Part shown: positions 5,180-7,830 of the stretch, piece by piece
Layout: each line of letters begins with the position of its first letter
Position numbering within the stretch: the stretch's first letter is position 1
Assembly (NCBI GenBank): GCA_021790295.1
Contig: JAJYIC010000110.1
Span: 1-7,830 of the forward strand
Origin: Pseudomonadota bacterium
Lineage (GTDB): Bacteria > Pseudomonadota > Alphaproteobacteria > ATCC43930 > CGMCC-115725
Reading direction: 5' to 3'
Length of the DNA stretch: 7,830 nt
The notes under the pieces: generated by a model
Database searches by the model: none
Told to the model about the DNA's origin: nothing
The model's input: the letters and a program-made list of their open reading frames with translations, nothing else
Program-made: the position numbers and the translations under genes

Positions 5180-6583
5180 ATGCTGGCGGTCAACAAGACG
5201 GGCGAAATCGCGGCGCGGCTCGATCGGCTGCCGCCGTCCTGGTACGTCTGGAGGATGATCGTTCTCATCTCTCTCGGCGGGGTCTTCGAGTTTTACGATC
5301 TCTTTTTTACCGCTTATGTCGCCCCGGGCATGGTGAAGGCCGGGCTTTTTGCGCCGGCTTCCCTCGGCCCTCTCGCCGGCTTGCGGGTGATCGCGGTCGC
5401 CGGCTTCGGCACCTTCGTCTTCGCCACTTTCGCCGGGCTTTGGGTCGGTACGCTCGCCCTCGGCCAGGTCGCCGACCGTTGGGGCCGGCGCAAGATCTTT
5501 ACCTGGTCGCTCATCTGGTACGTCGTCTGCTCGGCGGTGATGGCGTTCCAGACTTCGGGCTTCTCGGTGGTGCTGTGGCGTTTTATTGCGGGTATCGGCC
5601 TCGGCGTCGAGCTTGTCACGATCGATGCGTACATCGCCGAACTGATCCCGCGGCGCGAGCGCGGCCGCGCCTTTTCGGTCAACCAGTTCATCACCTATTG
5701 CGCGGTGCCCATCGTCGCCTTTCTCGCCTGGAGGCTCGTGCCTTTGAAACCGTTCGGGCTCGACGGCTGGCGCTGGGTGGTGTTGATCGGCACGCTCGGG
5801 GCGGTTCTGGTGTGGTGGATCCAGCGCGCCATCCCCGAAAGCCCGCGCTGGCTTGCAAAACACGGCTACAATGAGGAAGCCGAAAGGGTGACCGCCGCAA
5901 TCGAGGCGGGGGTTCTGGCCGAACTCGGCCGGCCTCTGCCCGCGCCTCTGCCCGAACCCGCCGAAGCGGAGAGCAGAGGCTCTCTCGCCGAGGCGTTCGC
6001 GCCCGCCTATCGCGTGCGCACGATCATGCTTTCCATCTTCAATTTCGCGCAGACGATCGGCGCCTACGGGTTTGGCGCCTGGGTTCCGACCCTCCTCATC
6101 CACCGCGGCATCCACGTCACGGCGAGCCTCGAATACGCCTTTATCATCGCCATCGCCAATCCCTTCGGCCCTCTCATCGGCACTCTCTTTTCCGACCGCA
6201 TCGAGCGCAAATGGCAGATCGTCGGCGGCGCCGCGGGGATGCTGGTGACGATGGCCGTCTTTGCCGAGCTTTCGAACCCGCTCGCTCTCATCATTCTCGG
6301 CGTTCTCTTCACTTTGAGCGTGACCGTGATGTCTTATGCCTTCCACAACTATCAGGCCGAACTCTACCCGACCCGCATACGCGCTCGCGCCGCCGGCTTC
6401 GTCTATTCCTGGAGCCGGCTTTCGGCCGCTCTCGCCGGGCTTGCGACGGGCTATCTGCTGCAGGTCGGAGGGGTGCCGGCGGTCGCGGCTTTTATGGGGA
6501 TCGCGATGCTGGTGGTGATCGCAGTCATCGGCGCTCTTGGCCCCAGCACGCGCGAGCTGGCGCTCGAAGAGATCGCGCACTAA
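5180..6583 (+). CDS. Major facilitator superfamily transporter, sugar/metabolite:H+ symporter type
   Basis: Inner-membrane secondary transporter of 467 residues with the usual 12 hydrophobic segments. TM1 contains GGVFEFYDLFFTAYVAPG (33-50). The loop 2-3 signature is GQVADRWGRRKIF (95-107). ELIPRRERGRAFS (154-166) lies between TM4 and TM5, and PESPRWL (219-225) begins the central cytoplasmic loop (about 219-280). SDRIERKW (338-345) is the matching loop in the second half, and AELYPTRIRARAAG (393-406) is typical of this branch. The FEFYD and AELYPT-R-RA-G motifs point to the sugar/aromatic-acid/metabolite:proton symporter group, but the substrate cannot be named. ATG at 5180 follows GGGGGAG (spacing about 9) and GAGG (spacing 3). 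The gene stands alone: divergent from the LLM gene and convergent with the DUF2892 gene. A link between transporter and oxidoreductase substrates is possible but only inferred. Confidence 0.94.
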   Translation: MLAVNKTGEIAARLDRLPPSWYVWRMIVLISLGGVFEFYDLFFTAYVAPGMVKAGLFAPASLGPLAGLRVIAVAGFGTFVFATFAGLWVGTLALGQVADRWGRRKIFTWSLIWYVVCSAVMAFQTSGFSVVLWRFIAGIGLGVELVTIDAYIAELIPRRERGRAFSVNQFITYCAVPIVAFLAWRLVPLKPFGLDGWRWVVLIGTLGAVLVWWIQRAIPESPRWLAKHGYNEEAERVTAAIEAGVLAELGRPLPAPLPEPAEAESRGSLAEAFAPAYRVRTIMLSIFNFAQTIGAYGFGAWVPTLLIHRGIHVTASLEYAFIIAIANPFGPLIGTLFSDRIERKWQIVGGAAGMLVTMAVFAELSNPLALIILGVLFTLSVTVMSYAFHNYQAELYPTRIRARAAGFVYSWSRLSAALAGLATGYLLQVGGVPAVAAFMGIAMLVVIAVIGALGPSTRELALEEIAH

Positions 6584-6589
6584 GGCGTT

Positions 6590-6651
6590 CCGGCGGCGAA
6601 GAGGGCCTCGAAGAGCCGACCCTGCGCCGCCGGTCACGGCTCTCTAGAGGC
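6590..6651. terminator. Competing GC inverted repeats between convergent genes
   Basis: Structure 1: CCGGCGGCG (6590-6598) with CGCCGCCGG (6625-6633), perfect 9 bp. Structure 2: GCCTC plus AGAGCCG (6605-6609, 6612-6618) with CGGCTCT plus GAGGC (6637-6643, 6647-6651). The two interlock and cannot both form as simple hairpins. They lie just after the MFS stop and about 60 bases beyond the stop of the convergent DUF2892 gene, so a shared transcription end is likely. There is no T-run on either strand. Confidence 0.4.
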
Positions 6652-6713
6652 GCCGAAAGATCAGCCGCGGCGGCTTCGCCCGGCGCGCAAACGCCCGCGA
6701 CCGGAAAAGAGGA

Positions 6714-6917
6714 TCAGCGGAACGCGATTCCCGGTTTTGCCCCGAGCTTCTTGAACACCCAGGCCGCAGGGCAGAAACCGGTAAACGAGGCTTGCAGCAT
6801 GTTGGCGCCGACAAAAGCCGTCAGCCACAGCCAAAGAGGGCTCACGGTTTGGCTCAAGATGAGGCTCAAGAGGATAAGGGTTGCGGCAAAGGCCATCACG
6901 AGACGATCGACAGACAT
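6714..6917 (-). CDS. DUF2892 family small inner-membrane protein
   Basis: Product of 67 residues made mostly of two hydrophobic segments (about 5-22 and 26-43), followed by FTGFCPAAWVFKKLG (45-59), the characteristic end of the DUF2892 family. The family's domain forms the membrane part of E. coli YgaP, where it is joined to a rhodanese (sulfurtransferase) domain. Here it stands alone without rhodanese. Cys49 in FTGFCP is conserved in the family as I know it. ATG at 6917 has AAGGA about 9 bases upstream. It starts 39 bases after the ArsR gene on the same strand, so the two are very likely one transcript, the same pairing as ygaV-ygaP. The family is confident; the exact function (proposed roles in sulfur or thiocyanate handling) is not established. 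Confidence 0.9.
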   Translation of the reverse strand: MSVDRLVMAFAATLILLSLILSQTVSPLWLWLTAFVGANMLQASFTGFCPAAWVFKKLGAKPGIAFR

Positions 6918-6956
6918 GACGGTTTCCTTTCGCGTTTCTGAGAAAGGGCGCTCTCT

Positions 6957-7277
6957 TCAAGGCTTCCCTCCGATTTGCCGCGGGGGAGCGCAACAAAGGC
7001 GATGGAGGACCGCGATCACCTCGCGCGGCTCCTCTGCGGCAAGCGCATAAAAGATCGATTGCCCTTCGCGCCGGGTGCTGACGAGCCCTTTCGCCCGCAA
7101 CTTTGCGAGCTGCTGGCTCATCGCCGATTGCCTCAACCCCACCAGACGCTCGAGTTCCCCGGCCGATTTCTCGCCTTCGATCAGGTGGCAAAGGATCCTG
7201 AGGCGCCTCTCGTTGCTCATCGCTTTGAGAAGTGCCGCGGCCTTGCCGGCTTGCGGTTCGAGTTCTCTTACATTCAC
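6957..7277 (-). CDS. bigR: ArsR-family repressor, BigR/SqrR/YgaV type (persulfide/redox-sensing)
   Basis: Winged-helix ArsR repressor of 106 residues. ALLKAMSNERRLRILCHLIEGEKSAGEL leads into the recognition region LRQSAMSQQLAKLRAKGLVSTRREGQSIFYAL (49-79), closely matching BigR/SqrR/YgaV. Cys30 in RILCHL and Cys96 in LHRLCC are exactly 66 residues apart, the spacing I recall for the dithiol pair of Xylella BigR (C42/C108) and Rhodobacter SqrR (C41/C107). Those proteins release DNA when the pair forms a disulfide or polysulfide bridge. An extra Cys95 makes a vicinal CC. No ArsB-type metal motif (ELCVCDL) is present. The start is GTG at 7277; the nearby ATG at 7273 is out of frame and runs straight into a stop. 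No Shine-Dalgarno is evident. It is followed by DUF2892 and divergent from an efflux adaptor, its likely target. Family sure; effector inferred. Confidence 0.9.
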   Translation of the reverse strand: MNVRELEPQAGKAAALLKAMSNERRLRILCHLIEGEKSAGELERLVGLRQSAMSQQLAKLRAKGLVSTRREGQSIFYALAAEEPREVIAVLHRLCCAPPRQIGGKP

Positions 7278-7279
7278 TC

Positions 7280-7308
7280 TTGATATTTAGCAGTTGCTAA
7301 TATATTTG
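7280..7308. promoter_or_regulatory. Overlapping divergent promoters with palindromic operator
   Basis: TTAGCAGTTGCTAA (7287-7300) is a perfect inverted repeat of 6-bp arms with a 2-base centre, in a very AT-rich island. On the minus strand TTGCAA (7311-7306) and TAAATA (7289-7284) are 16 bases apart and would drive the repressor gene. On the plus strand TTGATA (7280-7285) with TATATT (7301-7306, spacing 15) or TATTTG (7303-7308, spacing 17) would drive the efflux gene. The palindrome falls between -35 and -10 in both directions, which suits auto-repression and target repression from one site by the ArsR protein. Confidence 0.6.
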
Positions 7309-7353
7309 CAAGAGGCGGCGATAGGGACGGTTTGAGAGAGACCAGGCCGGGCG

Positions 7354-7830
7354 ATGCGATACGCGATCCTTTTCATGCTTCTGGCTGTGGCGGCCCAGGC
7401 CCCTTTGGCGTCCGCCGCCGAGTATCGCGCCGAACCGCGGATCGTCCACGACCGCAAGGCGGTTTTCGGCAAGGTCGAAAGCGTCCATGAGACCGAGGCG
7501 CGCGCGCGGATTGCCGGAACCCTGGTGCGGGTTTCCGTTGTCGAAGGGGACAAGGTCAAGGCGGGAGAGACGATCGCCCTCGTCGAGGACCCGAAGCTGC
7601 CGCTTCGCCTCGCCGCAACCGACGCCCGTCTCAAATCCCTCGCGGCGCAGAAAGCTGAAGCGGAAATCACCTTCAAACGGATGGCGGTCTTGCGCAAGAC
7701 CAACACCGCCTCGCAAGCCCAATACGACCAGGCCCGCACGGCTCTCGACGTGGTCAGGGCAGGGATTGCGGCGATGGCGGCCGAGCGCGATCTGATCCTC
7801 GAAGAGCAGAAGGAAGGGGCGGTGTTGGCG
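7354..7830 (+). CDS. RND efflux periplasmic adaptor (membrane fusion protein), 3'-truncated by window edge
   Basis: First 159 codons of a periplasmic adaptor that links an inner-membrane RND pump to an outer-membrane channel. Residues 1-21 form a signal peptide (hydrophobic ILFMLLAVAAQAPL, then ASA before AEYR). I see no lipobox Cys, so it is probably a soluble or N-terminally anchored form. VFGKVESVHETEARARIAGTLVRVSVVEGDKVKAGETIALVEDPKL (38-82) is the beta-barrel strand plus lipoyl half-motif of HlyD/AcrA-type proteins. Residues about 85-150 are Ala/Glu/Lys/Arg-rich heptads typical of the alpha-helical hairpin (LKSLAAQKAEAEITFKRM, then ASQAQYDQARTAL). The frame is open to the edge. ATG at 7354 has only a weak AGG upstream. 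It is divergent from the ArsR repressor and shares its operator island. The substrate is unknown, and the RND pump gene is expected just outside the window. Confidence 0.92.
   Translation, partial: MRYAILFMLLAVAAQAPLASAAEYRAEPRIVHDRKAVFGKVESVHETEARARIAGTLVRVSVVEGDKVKAGETIALVEDPKLPLRLAATDARLKSLAAQKAEAEITFKRMAVLRKTNTASQAQYDQARTALDVVRAGIAAMAAERDLILEEQKEGAVLA

Noticed and set aside
4934..6637. 567-codon open frame on the minus strand opposite the MFS gene
   Set aside because: It encodes an Asp/Arg/His/Pro-rich low-complexity product with no domain and is the antisense shadow of a clear 12-TM transporter in GC-rich DNA.
7287..7739. Minus-strand frames opposite the efflux adaptor
   Set aside because: The plus strand gives a signal peptide, a lipoyl half-motif and coiled-coil heptads; the opposite frames have no such features.

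Overview
High-GC bacterial chromosome fragment carrying eight protein-coding genes, two of them cut by the window edges. An LPS-heptose enzyme shows a Gram-negative host. The GC-rich codon use, the style of the ArsR regulator and the overall gene set suggest an alphaproteobacterium, but the exact group cannot be fixed from this sequence. I saw no rRNA, tRNA, CRISPR array, transposase or integrase.

Left part (1-4808). The 3' two-thirds of hldE (ADP-heptose synthesis) reads rightwards and meets ada end to end across about 30 bases with a short GC hairpin. From ada to 4808 everything is on the minus strand. In transcription order this block is an LLM-class flavin/F420-type oxidoreductase, an XRE-family regulator with a degenerate LexA/S24-like C-terminal half, a small protein resembling the middle of the phage Gp37/Gp68 (DUF5131) family but lacking its cysteine motif, and the Ada methylation-repair protein. 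A promoter-like AT-rich patch with an imperfect 17-bp palindrome sits between the XRE gene and the DUF5131-like gene. A 13-bp unit repeated three times in tandem sits upstream of ada.

Middle (4809-6583). A 371-base divergent gap separates the LLM gene from a 12-TM major facilitator transporter. It has no credible gene but holds four inverted repeats. The last lies just before a run of seven T's, 20 bases ahead of the transporter start, and looks like a leader or attenuator structure.

Right part (6584-7830). Nested inverted repeats separate the transporter from a convergent two-gene unit: a BigR/SqrR/YgaV-type ArsR repressor followed by a DUF2892 membrane protein. Divergent from the repressor is the start of an RND-type efflux adaptor gene, cut by the window end. 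A perfect TTAGCA-GT-TGCTAA palindrome lies inside overlapping, oppositely directed promoter-like elements between the two. The repressor's cysteines have the spacing of the known persulfide-sensing dithiol switch, so this looks like a sulfide/persulfide- or oxidant-responsive efflux locus.
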